A stretch of 64,000 nt of DNA from Ectopseudomonas chengduensis (GCF_900102635.1 NZ_FMZQ01000008.1:124001-188000), one strand, 5' to 3'. Shown: positions 31,155-42,218, numbered from the stretch's first letter. Notes: generated by a model not told the origin, from the sequence alone. Translations and numbers: made by a program.

Positions 31155-31181
31155 ATGGTGCGGACGGAGAGACTCGAACTC
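31155..31181 (+). repeat. attR-like core within tRNA-Leu
   Basis: Second copy of the 27-bp repeat at 24635-24661. Here it is the 3' end of an intact tRNA-Leu gene, so integration preserved the tRNA. Confidence 0.8.
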
Positions 31182-31240
31182 TCACACCTTGCGGCGCCAG
31201 AACCTAAATCTGGTGTGTCTACCAATTCCACCACGTCCGC
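31156..31240 (-). tRNA. tRNA-Leu (anticodon UAG)
   Basis: 85 nt with encoded CCA. The acceptor stem GCGGACG pairs with CGTCCGC, a long variable arm is present (GGCGCCGCAAGGTGTG region), and the anticodon stem CCAGA/TCTGG encloses the loop TTTAGGT, giving anticodon UAG. It is intact despite serving as the prophage attachment site. Confidence 0.93.
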
Positions 31241-31264
31241 GTGGCTTTGCAGCTTAAAACAAAA

Positions 31265-31288
31265 ACGCCAGGCTTTTGGCCTGGCGCT
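31265..31288 (-). terminator. Terminator between tRNA-His and tRNA-Leu
   Basis: On the minus strand CGCCAGGC (31279-31286 side) and GCCTGGCG (31266-31273 side) form a stem followed by TTTTTGTTTT. This looks like a full rho-independent terminator inside the tRNA cluster. Confidence 0.6.
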
Positions 31289-31296
31289 TTGGAATA

Positions 31297-31372
31297 TGGG
31301 GTGGACGATGGGAATCGAACCCACGACACCAGGAGCCACAATCCTGTGCTCTACCAACTGAGCTACGCCCAC
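31297..31372 (-). tRNA. tRNA-His (anticodon GUG)
   Basis: 76 nt from G1 plus encoded CCA. The anticodon stem CAGGA/TCCTG encloses TTGTGGC, giving GUG. An additional G at 31373 can serve as the G-1 of tRNA-His, opposite C73. Confidence 0.94.
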
Positions 31373-31411
31373 CATATTGCATTTGCTTACTCAACTTGCC
31401 TGACCGCCAAA

Positions 31412-31488
31412 TGGCGCACCCGGCAGGACTCGAACCTGCGACCATCCGCTTAGAAGGCGGATGCTCTATCCAGCTGAGCTACGGGCGC
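31412..31488 (-). tRNA. tRNA-Arg (anticodon UCU)
   Basis: 77 nt with encoded CCA. The anticodon stem TCCGC/GCGGA encloses CTTCTAA, giving UCU. It is the first tRNA of the cluster. Confidence 0.95.
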
Positions 31489-31599
31489 TTATCCATCCGC
31501 TAGTGCAGACTTACAAGCTTTCGACTTGAGCCTTGCCACGAGGACTTGACTCTTGCCGTCTCACCCAGCGAGTGGCTGTTCCTGAGAAGCGGGGCGAAT

Positions 31600-31626
31600 G
31601 TTATAGACGGCTCCCAACCTCGTCAA
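31600..31626 (-). promoter_or_regulatory. Promoter of the tRNA cluster
   Basis: On the minus strand TTGACG (31621-31626) and TATAAC (31600-31605) are followed by a GC-rich discriminator (CGCCCCGC), a pattern typical of stringently controlled stable-RNA promoters. The 15-bp spacer is short; TGTTGA with a 17-bp spacer is the alternative -35. Confidence 0.5.
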
Positions 31627-31757
31627 CAGAAATTTTCAAAAAAATTCAGCGATTTAAAGGAGTTACGCGAAAACGATGGCAGGCGCCTTTGCCCAGGTGA
31701 GCGCCCATGCGAGAATGCGCGTCCTTTTTTCATCCTTATTAATGGTTAACCAGCGCA

Positions 31758-32612
31758 ATGACCGCACAACTGATCGACGGCAAGGCGATCGCCGCCAGCC
31801 TCCGCCAGCAGATTGCCCAACGTGTCGCCGAACGCCGCCAGCAAGGCCTTCGTGCGCCAGGCCTGGCCGTGATCCTGGTCGGCACCGATCCCGCCTCCCA
31901 GGTCTATGTGTCACATAAACGCAAGGATTGCGAAGAAGTCGGCTTTGTTTCCCGCGCCTATGATCTGCCGGCAGAGACCAGCCAGGCCGATCTGCTCGCC
32001 CTGATCGACGAGCTCAATGAAGACCCGGCCATCGACGGCATCCTGGTACAGCTGCCGCTGCCGGAGAATCTCGACTCGTCCCTGCTGCTCGAACGCATTC
32101 GCCCGGATAAAGATGTGGACGGCTTCCATCCCTACAACATCGGCCGCCTGGCCCAGCGCATGCCGCTGCTGCGCCCCTGTACCCCCAAGGGCATCATGAC
32201 GCTGCTGGAAAGCACGGGCGCCGATCTCTACGGCATGCATGCAGTGGTAGTTGGCGCGTCCAATATCGTCGGCCGACCAATGGCCATGGAGTTGCTGCTG
32301 GCCGGTTGCACCGTGACCGTCACCCACCGCTTCACCAAGGATCTGGCTGCTCACGTCGGCCAGGCCGATATTGTCGTGGTCGCTGCCGGCAAGCCTGGGC
32401 TGGTCAAGGGGGAGTGGATCAAGCCAGGCGCCATCGTCATCGACGTCGGCATCAACCGCCAGGAAGACGGCAAGCTGGTCGGCGACGTGACCTTTGATGC
32501 CGCCCTGCCCCGCGCCAGCTGGATCACCCCGGTTCCAGGCGGCGTTGGCCCAATGACTCGCGCAGGTCTCTTGGAGAACACCCTGCACGCGGCCGAGCAT
32601 CTGCATAAATAA
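31758..32612 (+). CDS. folD: Bifunctional methylenetetrahydrofolate dehydrogenase/cyclohydrolase
   Basis: A 284-residue cytoplasmic enzyme that interconverts 5,10-methylene- and 10-formyl-tetrahydrofolate. The active-site residues Y50 and K54 are in [15 protein letters not shown], and D121 is in KDVDGFHP. The NADP-binding motif is [14 protein letters not shown], and the closing signature is [19 protein letters not shown]. Length is normal. It is divergent from the tRNA cluster and converges with the transporter operon across a bidirectional terminator. Confidence 0.97.
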   Translation: MTAQLIDGKAIAASLRQQIAQRVAERRQQGLRAPGLAVILVGTDPASQVYVSHKRKDCEEVGFVSRAYDLPAETSQADLLALIDELNEDPAIDGILVQLPLPENLDSSLLLERIRPDKDVDGFHPYNIGRLAQRMPLLRPCTPKGIMTLLESTGADLYGMHAVVVGASNIVGRPMAMELLLAGCTVTVTHRFTKDLAAHVGQADIVVVAAGKPGLVKGEWIKPGAIVIDVGINRQEDGKLVGDVTFDAALPRASWITPVPGGVGPMTRAGLLENTLHAAEHLHK

Positions 32613-32629
32613 GCGGTACGGCTGAATGA

Positions 32630-32657
32630 AAAACGGCACCCTAGGGTGCCGTTTTTT
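32630..32657. terminator. Bidirectional terminator between folD and the glp-type operon
   Basis: Palindrome AACGGCACCC TA GGGTGCCGTT (32632-32653), flanked by A and T runs on both sides. Confidence 0.85.
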
Positions 32658-32660
32658 ATC

Positions 32661-32674
32661 GCGGCTGAAGCCGC
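32661..32674. repeat. Short REP-like palindrome
   Basis: GCGGCTGAAGCCGC followed by TCCCACAGG. It resembles the GCTCCTACA/GCTCCCACA palindrome family of Pseudomonas intergenic regions. Confidence 0.5.
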
Positions 32675-32730
32675 TCCCACAGGGAAGGAAGCCCCCTCGC
32701 CGAAGGGCTTCAGCCACTGCGCCACTTAGA

Positions 32731-34473
32731 TCAGTTGCGCGACTGTTCCCAGGACTTGAGCAACTCGTCGTAGGCAATAGTCTCGCCTTTGGGTTTCTCG
32801 TTGGCCAGCTTGGGCTTCGGTGCGCCCGGCTGATCGAACCAGTACTGCGGATCACGCGGCTCGTTCAGCTTCGGCCCGCATTCGCCCAGCACGCCGGAGC
32901 GCTCCAGGCGGCCGAGCATGGTGTCCTGCGCAGCCGCCAGGCCATCCAGTGCCTGTTGCGGGGTCTTGTCGCCGCTGGCCGCCTCGGCAATGAACTGCCA
33001 CCACAGCTGAGCCAGACGCGGATAGTCTGGTACGTTGGTGCCGGTCGGCGTCCACTGCACGCGCGCCGGGCTGCGGTAGAACTCCACCAGGCCACCGAGC
33101 TTGGGCGCGGCGTCGGTCATGGCCTGGGAGTTGATGTCCGACTCGCGAATCGGCGTCAGACCGACCAGGGTCTTCTTCAGCGACACGGTCTTGGAGGTGA
33201 CGAACTGGGCGTAGAGCCAGGCGGCCAGACGCTGCTTCTCCGGCGTGGACTTGAGGAAGGTCCAGGAACCGGCGTCCTGATAGCCGAGCTTCATACCCTC
33301 CTCCCAGTACGGTCCTTTCGGCGAAGGCGCCATACGCCACTTCGGCGTACCGTCTTCGTTGACCACCGGCAGGCCCGGTTTGGTCATGTCGGCGGTAAAG
33401 GCGGTGTACCAGAAGATCTGCTGGGCGATGGCGCCCTGCGCCGGCACCGGGCCGGATTCGGAGAAGGTCATGCCCTGCGCTTCCGGCGGTGCGTACTGGC
33501 GCATCCAGTCGACGTATTTCTGCGTGGCGAACACCGCCGCCGGGCCGTTGGTATCGCCGCCACGGGCAACGCTGGAGCCCACCGGACGGCAGCCATCGAC
33601 GCGAATGCCCCACTCGTCCACCGGCAAACCGTTGGGCAGGCCCTTGTCGCCGCCGCCGGCCATGGAGAACCAGGCATCGGTGAAGCGCCAGCCCAGCGAC
33701 GGGTCTTTCTTGCCATAGTCCATGTGGCCGTAGACGCGCTGACCGTCGATTTCCTTGACGTGCACCGAGAAGAACTCGGCGATGTCCTCGTAGGCCGACC
33801 AGTTGACCGGTACGCCCAGCTCGTAGCCGTAGATCTCCTTGAACTTGGCCTTGAGCTCCGGGCGCTCGAACCAGTCGGCGCGGAACCAGTAGAGGTTGGC
33901 AAATTGCTGGTCGGGCAATTGATACAGCTTGCCGTCCGGCCCGGTGGTAAAGGAAGTGCCGATGAAGTCTTCGAGATCCAGAGTCGGTGAAGTGAAGTCC
34001 TTGCCCTCACCCGTGATCATGTCGCTGATCGCCACTGCCTTGCCGTAGCGCGCGTGGGTGCCGATCAGGTCGGAGTCGTTGACCCAGCCGTCGTAGATGT
34101 TCTTGTCCGACTGCATCTGCGTCTGCAGCTTCTCGACCACGTCGCCTTCCTGCAGCAGGTCGTGCTTGAGCTTGATCCCGGTGATCTCGCTGAACGCCTT
34201 GGCCAGCACCTTGGACTCGTACTCGTGGGTAGTGATGGTTTCCGACACCACGCTGATGTTCATGCCACGAAACGGCTCGGCGGCCTTGATGAACCATTTC
34301 AGCTCTTCGAGCTGCTGCTCAGGCGTCAGGGTAGATGGGTTGAATTCATCGGCGATCCATTTCTTCGCGGCCTCTTCATAGGCATCCGCCCAGGCCGCAC
34401 CGCTCAAACCGGACAACGCCAGCAAGGCGGCCAACGCCATGCTATGTCGGGTCTTGTTGTTATTGTCGAACAT
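32731..34473 (-). CDS. glpV: ABC transporter extracellular substrate-binding protein (glycerol-type, GlpV-like)
   Basis: A 580-residue periplasmic binding protein with signal peptide MALAALLALSGLSGAAWA near the N-terminus. It belongs to the large SBP_bac_1-like proteins of the rhizobial GlpV type, with a long insert and the C-terminal region DPQYWFDQPGAPKPK. The ATG at 34473 follows GGAGG and is preferred over the ATG four codons upstream. It is the last gene of a six-gene operon whose order (two ATPases, two permeases, DUF2160 membrane protein, binding protein) equals glpSTPQUV of Rhizobium leguminosarum, a glycerol importer. Ligand assignment rests on that synteny; another polyol or sugar is possible. 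Confidence 0.7.
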   Translation of the reverse strand: MFDNNNKTRHSMALAALLALSGLSGAAWADAYEEAAKKWIADEFNPSTLTPEQQLEELKWFIKAAEPFRGMNISVVSETITTHEYESKVLAKAFSEITGIKLKHDLLQEGDVVEKLQTQMQSDKNIYDGWVNDSDLIGTHARYGKAVAISDMITGEGKDFTSPTLDLEDFIGTSFTTGPDGKLYQLPDQQFANLYWFRADWFERPELKAKFKEIYGYELGVPVNWSAYEDIAEFFSVHVKEIDGQRVYGHMDYGKKDPSLGWRFTDAWFSMAGGGDKGLPNGLPVDEWGIRVDGCRPVGSSVARGGDTNGPAAVFATQKYVDWMRQYAPPEAQGMTFSESGPVPAQGAIAQQIFWYTAFTADMTKPGLPVVNEDGTPKWRMAPSPKGPYWEEGMKLGYQDAGSWTFLKSTPEKQRLAAWLYAQFVTSKTVSLKKTLVGLTPIRESDINSQAMTDAAPKLGGLVEFYRSPARVQWTPTGTNVPDYPRLAQLWWQFIAEAASGDKTPQQALDGLAAAQDTMLGRLERSGVLGECGPKLNEPRDPQYWFDQPGAPKPKLANEKPKGETIAYDELLKSWEQSRN

Positions 34474-34524
34474 AGAGACCTCCATCTCAGGATTTGGGGA
34501 GAGGCATACCGGCGGCAGCCCGGC

Positions 34525-34797
34525 TCAGCCCCAGCGCATGACTGCGCACAACCACAACAGCGATAGCAGCGATGCTATCCACACGCTCCAGTCGGTCACG
34601 CCTATCACCAGCAGGTGCAGGTAGGCGCTGCCGAGCAGACCGATGAACAACCGATCACCCCGGGTGGTGGTGATCGGCAGAAAACCCTTGCGCTCGACGC
34701 ACGGCCAGCGCAGCTCGACCAGCGTCATGCCGGCCAGCAGTACGGCGATGCCGCCGAAGAACAGCGCGGTTGGTAGAGTCCAGGCCATCCAGCTCAT
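34525..34797 (-). CDS. glpU: Small DUF2160 membrane protein (GlpU-like)
   Basis: A 90-residue inner-membrane protein with three hydrophobic segments (ALFFGGIAVLLAGMTLVEL, RLFIGLLGSAYLHLLVIG and WVWIASLLSLLWLCAVM-like). Small proteins of this DUF2160 type accompany this class of ABC transporter and are called GlpU in rhizobia. The biochemical role is unknown. It lies 12 bp after the permease gene and 51 bp before the binding-protein gene, clearly part of the operon. Confidence 0.75.
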   Translation of the reverse strand: MSWMAWTLPTALFFGGIAVLLAGMTLVELRWPCVERKGFLPITTTRGDRLFIGLLGSAYLHLLVIGVTDWSVWIASLLSLLWLCAVMRWG

Positions 34798-34809
34798 GAC
34801 GAACCTCCC

Positions 34810-35610
<801 letters not shown>

Positions 35611-35618
35611 GGTCGGCC

Positions 35619-36482
35619 TCAGCGGGTTTTGTCGTCGTGGGTCATGGCGGTGTAGAACAACCAGGACACCAGCAGGATGATCAGGAAGTACACCAGCGAG
35701 AACGCCGCTGCCGGGCCCAGATCGAACTGGCCGATGGCCATTTGCGTCAAGGTTTGGCTAAGGAAGGTGGTGGCGTTGCCCGGCCCGCCGCCGGTGAGCA
35801 CGAACGGCTCGGTGTAGATCATGAAACTGTCCATGAAGCGCAGCATCACCGCGATCAGCAGCACGCTTTTCAGCTTGGGCAGCTGGATATGGCGAAACAC
35901 CGCCCAGTTCGACGCGCGGTCGATGCGCGCCGCCTGGTAATAGACGTCAGGAATGGCGCGCAGGCCGGAGTAGCACAACAGCGCCACCAGCGAGGTCCAG
36001 TGCCAGACGTCCATGATCAGCACCGTCACCCAGGCATCCATGGTGTTGGAGGCATAGTTGTAGCTGATGCCCAGCTTGTTCAGCGCCCAGCCCATCAGGC
36101 CGATGTCGGCGCGGCCGAAGATCTGCCAGATAGTACCGACCACGTTCCACGGGATCAGCAGCGGAATGGCCATCAGGATCAGACACAGCGACGCCCAGCG
36201 CCCGCGTGTCGGCATGCACAAGGCAATGGCGATGCCCAGCGGGATCTGGATCAGCAGCACGCAGGCGGAAAAGATGAACTGGCGCAGCAGCGAGTCGTGC
36301 AGGCGCGGGTCCTGCAACACCTGGCGATACCAGTCGACGCCGACGAAGTAGCGCGTGGACGGGTCGAAGATGTCCTGCACCGAGTAGTTGACCACCGTCA
36401 TCATCGGCACGATGGCGCTGAACGCCACCAGCAGGAATACCGGCAGCACCAGCCACCAGGCCTTGTTGTTCTGCACCCTCAT
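35619..36482 (-). CDS. glpP: ABC transporter permease (GlpP-like, MalF class)
   Basis: A 287-residue inner-membrane permease. The ATG at 36482 overlaps the upstream stop in an ATGA, giving MRVQNNKAWWLVLPVFLLVA. The EAA loop is YYQAARIDRASNWAVFRHIQLPKLK. Membrane segments are typical of MalF-type sugar permeases, without the large MalF periplasmic insert. It pairs with the next permease to form the channel. Confidence 0.8.
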   Translation of the reverse strand: MRVQNNKAWWLVLPVFLLVAFSAIVPMMTVVNYSVQDIFDPSTRYFVGVDWYRQVLQDPRLHDSLLRQFIFSACVLLIQIPLGIAIALCMPTRGRWASLCLILMAIPLLIPWNVVGTIWQIFGRADIGLMGWALNKLGISYNYASNTMDAWVTVLIMDVWHWTSLVALLCYSGLRAIPDVYYQAARIDRASNWAVFRHIQLPKLKSVLLIAVMLRFMDSFMIYTEPFVLTGGGPGNATTFLSQTLTQMAIGQFDLGPAAAFSLVYFLIILLVSWLFYTAMTHDDKTR

Positions 36483-37576
36483 GGCGCCACCTCCACCAGG
36501 TAGTCGTCGGCATAGAGCATCAGCCACTGTGCTGGGAAGCTGAGGTAGACCTGCTCGCGCGGCACAGGCTGATCCTCCTGCAGGCGCACCTTGAGCACCT
36601 GGCCGTCGAGATCGAAGGTGAGAATCTTGTAGGTGCCGAGATCCTCGACATGCAGCACCCGGCCACACAGCGCGTCCTCATAGGCGCCATCCCAGACATG
36701 CACGAACTCGGGACGTATGCCCACCTGCAGGCGCTTGCCGTCCAGCTCGGCCAGGCGCTGGTTGAGCGCGGCGGACAGCGGCAACACCGTCCCGGCAAAA
36801 CGCACGCCGCCCTCGCAGCGCTGCACCTCGATCAGGTTCATGCCCGGGCTGCCGATGAAGTAGCCGACGAAGGTATGTCCGGGGCGCTCGAACAGCTCGC
36901 GCGGCGTGCCGAACTGGACGATCTGTCCGCCATACATCACCGCGATCTTGTCGGCGAAGGTGGAGGCCTCCAGCTGGTCGTGGGTGACGTAGACCATGGT
37001 GATGTTGAACTGCTCGTGGATCTGCTTGAGCTTGCGCCGCAGCTTCCATTTCAGGTGCGGGTCGATCACCGTCAGTGGCTCGTCGAAGAGAATCGCCGAC
37101 ACGTCGTCGCGCACCAGGCCACGACCCATGGAGACCTTCTGCTTCTCGTCGGCGGTGAGGTTGCGCGCCTTCTTGTGCAGCAGCGGATGCAACTCCAGCA
37201 CCTCGGCGATCTCGTGCACCTTGCTCATCACCCGCGCCTCGTCCATGCCCTGATTGCGCAGCGGGAAGGCCAGGTTGTCGAACACCGTCATGGTGTCGTA
37301 GACCACCGGAAACTGGAAAACCTGGGCGATGTTGCGCTCCTGCGGCGACAGCCTGTTGACCGCCTTGCCGTCGAACTGCACTTCGCCCTGCGACGGGCTG
37401 AGCAGGCCGGAGATGATGTTGAGCAATGTGGACTTGCCGCAGCCTGACGGCCCCAGCAGCGCATAGGCACCGCCCTGCTGCCAGACATGGTTCATCTCGC
37501 GAATCGCGTAGTCTTCCGGCGCCTTCGGCACGCCGCTGTAGCTGTGCGCGAGGTTGTGCAAGCGAATCTCGGCCAT
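36479..37576 (-). CDS. glpT: ABC transporter ATP-binding protein (GlpT-like), degenerate signature motif
   Basis: A 365-residue ATPase of the MalK class. Walker A is GPSGCGKST and Walker B is AILFDEPLTVIDP, and the C-terminal TOBE-like regulatory region contains VGIRPEFVHVWDG. The signature (C-loop) reads NLTADEKQKVSMGRG in place of the usual LSGGQxQR, so one composite ATP site of the heterodimer is probably weak or inactive. The ATG overlaps the stop of glpS (ATGA). The symbol follows the rhizobial operon and is unrelated to the glycerol-3-phosphate antiporter GlpT. Confidence 0.8.
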   Translation of the reverse strand: MAEIRLHNLAHSYSGVPKAPEDYAIREMNHVWQQGGAYALLGPSGCGKSTLLNIISGLLSPSQGEVQFDGKAVNRLSPQERNIAQVFQFPVVYDTMTVFDNLAFPLRNQGMDEARVMSKVHEIAEVLELHPLLHKKARNLTADEKQKVSMGRGLVRDDVSAILFDEPLTVIDPHLKWKLRRKLKQIHEQFNITMVYVTHDQLEASTFADKIAVMYGGQIVQFGTPRELFERPGHTFVGYFIGSPGMNLIEVQRCEGGVRFAGTVLPLSAALNQRLAELDGKRLQVGIRPEFVHVWDGAYEDALCGRVLHVEDLGTYKILTFDLDGQVLKVRLQEDQPVPREQVYLSFPAQWLMLYADDYLVEVAP

Positions 37577-38670
37577 CAGGCGGCCCTCCCCTGGCGGCGG
37601 CTGGGCGCCTGCACCAATTGCCCATCGGCGGCGAAGACGAACAGCTTGTGGGTCGGGATGTAGATCAGAATCGGCGTATCCACCGCATACTCGTGCACCC
37701 CCGGCAGGTGCAGCACCAGCACGAACTGCTCGTTGCGCACGTGGAGGAAGGTTTCCGAACCGCTGATCTCGGCCAGCTCGACGGTTACCGCCAACTCCAG
37801 ATCATCGTCATTGGACGGCACCAGGCCGATATGGCTGGGGCGCACGCCGAAGCGATATTCACCCTCGGCGATGCCGCGCAGATCGGGGTTGAGCGGAAAA
37901 TGCACGCAATCGGCGAAGCTCACCTCAGTGCCACTGATGCGTCCAGGCAGCAGGTTGATCGCCGGTTCCGAGAACAGCTCGGCGGCCAGCATCTGCTGCG
38001 GACGGTGGTAGACCTCGGCGGTCCTGCCGCTCTGCACCACCCGCCCCTCGTGCAGGATGGTGGTGGTGCCACCCAGGGCCAGCGCCTCGTTGGGCTCGGT
38101 GGTGGCGTAGATGGCGATGGTGTGGCGCGCCTGGAACAGCTCGCGCATTTCCTGGCGCAGCTCCTCACGCAGCTTGTAGTCGAGGTTGACCAGAGGCTCG
38201 TCGAAGAGAATCAGCGAGGCATCCTTGACCAGCGCCCGGGCCATGGCCGTGCGCTGCTGCTGGCCGCCGGACAGCTCCAGCGGAAAGCGCGACAACAGTT
38301 TGTCGATGCGCAGCATGCGCGCGGTAGCCTCGACCTTCTCGACGATCTGCTCCTTGGCCACACCGGCCTGACGCAGCGGCGAGGCGATGTTCTCGAACAC
38401 CGTCAGGGTCGGGTAGTTGATGAACTGCTGATAGACCATCGACACGTTGCGCTGGCGCACCGGCATACCCGTGACATCGGCGCCGTTCATCAGCACCCGG
38501 CCGCTATTGGGCCGATCCAGACCGGCCATCAGCCGCATCAGGCTGGTCTTGCCGGCCAGGGTGCGGCCGAGCAGGACGTTGAATGAGCCGGGTTCGAAAC
38601 TCAGGCAGGCATCGTCGATATGCACCTGGCCATCGACGATACGGGTGACGTGTTCGAGCTTGAGCGACAT
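37576..38670 (-). CDS. glpS: ABC transporter ATP-binding protein (GlpS-like)
   Basis: A 364-residue ATPase, first gene of the transporter operon. Walker A is the unusual GRTLAGKTS (still GxxxxGKT), the signature is LSGGQQQR, and Walker B is LILFDEPLVNLD. A C-terminal TOBE-like region follows (FGVRPSHIGLVPSNDDD). The canonical signature here contrasts with the degenerate one in its partner. The ATG at 38670 gives MSLKLEHVTRIVDG; the longer frame to 38739 crosses the predicted promoter and is not used. A sigma-54-type promoter lies about 47 bp upstream. Confidence 0.8.
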   Translation of the reverse strand: MSLKLEHVTRIVDGQVHIDDACLSFEPGSFNVLLGRTLAGKTSLMRLMAGLDRPNSGRVLMNGADVTGMPVRQRNVSMVYQQFINYPTLTVFENIASPLRQAGVAKEQIVEKVEATARMLRIDKLLSRFPLELSGGQQQRTAMARALVKDASLILFDEPLVNLDYKLREELRQEMRELFQARHTIAIYATTEPNEALALGGTTTILHEGRVVQSGRTAEVYHRPQQMLAAELFSEPAINLLPGRISGTEVSFADCVHFPLNPDLRGIAEGEYRFGVRPSHIGLVPSNDDDLELAVTVELAEISGSETFLHVRNEQFVLVLHLPGVHEYAVDTPILIYIPTHKLFVFAADGQLVQAPSRRQGRAA

Positions 38671-38716
38671 GGCCTGTCCTTTTTCTTGTCGTGCCATTCG
38701 GTTGCGAACATCGATA

Positions 38717-38731
38717 GCGACAAGCGTGCCA
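38717..38731 (-). promoter_or_regulatory. Sigma-54 (RpoN) promoter of the glp-type operon
   Basis: On the minus strand TGGCAC-GCTTG-TCGC. The -24 element is perfect; the -12 TTGC element has one mismatch but keeps the essential GC. It is directed toward glpS and faces a divergent gene for a sigma-54 activator. Confidence 0.65.
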
Positions 38732-38808
38732 GTGCCCAAAAATCAGACGTATCTCTTTGATAGAAATCAAAAAAGCCATTCAAGCTCATTAGCACGCGGG
38801 TATTCCAC

Positions 38809-38878
38809 TGAACACTTTTGAACAGTCGAATGTGAACAACTGAACAATTCGTTCGTTGACTTTGAACAGGCTTGAACG
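38809..38878. promoter_or_regulatory. Cluster of TGAACA repeats: putative activator-binding (UAS) sites
   Basis: TGAACA occurs at 38809, 38819, 38833, 38841 and 38863, and TGAACG at 38873. That is six same-orientation copies in 70 bp. They lie about 80-150 bp upstream of the sigma-54 promoter, the usual place for an enhancer-binding protein, and directly in front of the activator gene, so they may serve both. Confidence 0.5.
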
Positions 38879-38929
38879 AAACTGGATCGATCGCGGCGCA
38901 GATCGCGAACCAACAAGAAGAGATCATGT

Positions 38930-40748
<1,819 letters not shown>

Positions 40749-40759
<11 letters not shown>

Positions 40760-41645
40760 CGGCACGCCGGGTCTTTATGCCCAGCCGCCAGCCCTGCTGC
40801 ATGCCCGCGGCCGCTAGCAGAATGGCCGCCACACCGAGCCACTGCAGCGGGCTGAGCCAGTGATCGAAGGCCAGCCAGTCGACGAGGATCGCCGCCACCG
40901 GATAAATGAACGACAGCGCGCCGGTCAGCGCCGTCGGCAGTTTCTGGATGGCGCCGTAGAGCAGCATGTACATCAGCCCGGTATGCACCACACCCAGGGT
41001 TGCCAGGCTGGCCCAGGCCGCCTCGCCTTGCGGCAACTGATGCCCAGCCAGGGGGGCCAGCATCAGCACACCGGTCAGCAGCTGAATAAGCGCGATCAGA
41101 TGCGGCGGCGTAGCGCTGAGGCGTTTGACGATCAATGCGGCGACCGCATAGAGCAGCGCCGCCCCCAGCGCCAGGGCGATGCCCAGCAGGTAGTTGCCAG
41201 CGGCCACCGCGCCCCGCCCGTGGGCACTGACGATGGCCAGCATGCCGATGAAAGCCAGCGCCAACCAACCGAGCTTGAGCCAGGTGATGCGCTCGCCGAG
41301 AAACAGCGCCGCCAGGCCCACCAGCATGAACGGCTGGACGTTGTACACCACGGTGCTGACGGCGATGGAGGCCTGCGCGTAGGAGGCAAACAACAGCAAC
41401 CAGTTGCCGACGATGGCCACGCCGCTGAGCGCCGCCAGCAGCAATACGCGCCGCCCCAGAAGCTCGGCACGCAGCAGGCCGAGCACGGCGCAGACCAACA
41501 GCAACATGCCGCCGCCGATCAGGCAGCGCCAGAACACCACATCCACCACGGCCTGGCCGGATACCAGGACGAACCAACCGATGGTGCCGGAAATCAGCAT
41601 GGCGGCGACCATTTCCAGCGATCCGCGTTTGAGGTTGTTATCCAT
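40749..41645 (-). CDS. EamA/DMT-family transporter
   Basis: A 298-residue inner-membrane protein with about ten hydrophobic segments, arranged as two EamA repeats of five. The first half contains MLISGTIGWFVLVSGQ and VVDVVFWRCLIGGGMLLLV, the second LLGIALALGAALLYAVAALIVK and GVVHTGLMYMLLYGAIQKLP. Such proteins export amino acids or metabolites; this one's substrate is not evident. It is divergent from the Lrp-family gene, and Lrp-type regulators often control neighbouring EamA or LysE exporters. Confidence 0.88.
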
Positions 41646-41780
41646 GAGGGGAGCCTCTTCGAGAGATGACGATAATTATCCGAAGGTGCAACTTCCCTCT
41701 CCATGGAGAATCTGAGGCAGAATCCAGTCCTCGCCTTTTTTACAACGGCATATTCCGGCTTTTACCTAACGAGGCCTGCA

Positions 41781-42218
41781 ATGACCGATGAAATCGACCA
41801 GACCCTGATCGCCGCCCTGATGGAAGACTCGCGGCGTTCACTCAAAGCCCTGGCGCAGATCAGTGGCCTGTCCTCCCCCAGCGTGGCCGAGCGGCTGCGC
41901 CGTCTGGAGGAACGCGGCGTGCTCAAGGGCTATACGGTGGAGATCGATCCGCGCCATTTCGGCTATCAGTTGCAGGCCATCGTTCGCGTGCGACCGCTGC
42001 CCGGCAAGCTGCATGAAGTGGAGCGACTGATTCAGGCCACGCCCGAGTTCACCGAATGCGACAAGGTCACCGGCGAGGACTGCTTCGTGGCTCGCCTGCA
42101 CGTGCGCTCCATGGAGCAACTGGACGAGGTGCTCGACCGCATCAACGGCTATGCCGAAACCAACACTGCCATCGTCAAGAAGACCTCGGTGCCCCGCCGC
42201 CTGCCCCCGATGAACTGA
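41781..42218 (+). CDS. Lrp/AsnC family transcriptional regulator
   Basis: A 145-residue regulator. The N-terminal helix-turn-helix (LKALAQISGLSSPSVAERLRRLEERGVLKGY) is followed by a RAM/AsnC ligand-binding domain (FGYQLQAIVRVRPLPGKLHEV ... VTGEDCFVARLHVRSMEQLD). The ATG at 41781 follows ACGAGG; an upstream ATG at 41703 would add 26 unsupported residues. It is divergent from the EamA exporter and 12 bp upstream of the beta-lactamase gene, so it could regulate either. Amino-acid sensing is the family norm. Confidence 0.88.
   Translation: MTDEIDQTLIAALMEDSRRSLKALAQISGLSSPSVAERLRRLEERGVLKGYTVEIDPRHFGYQLQAIVRVRPLPGKLHEVERLIQATPEFTECDKVTGEDCFVARLHVRSMEQLDEVLDRINGYAETNTAIVKKTSVPRRLPPMN

Larger units (their letters stand above)
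24635..31181. mobile_element. Decayed P2/phiCTX-like prophage with cargo genes, integrated in tRNA-Leu
   Basis: The element is bounded by a 27-bp direct repeat (24635-24661 and 31155-31181) that contains the 3' end of the tRNA-Leu gene. Phage relics inside are a broken late-control gene D, a second 3' fragment of D, a frameshifted CII/YmfL-like regulator and the last residues of a tyrosine integrase. No capsid, portal, terminase or replication genes remain. Three intact genes, AT-richer than the flanks, occupy most of the interior. In P. aeruginosa the same chromosomal gap between the tRNA cluster and tig also holds non-core genes, from memory. The element cannot be self-mobile because its integrase is truncated. 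Confidence 0.75.

Noticed and set aside
31031..31375. Open frames across the tRNA-Leu/tRNA-His region on both strands
   Set aside because: They overlap tRNA genes and a terminator; the translated sequence is just tRNA and repeat DNA.
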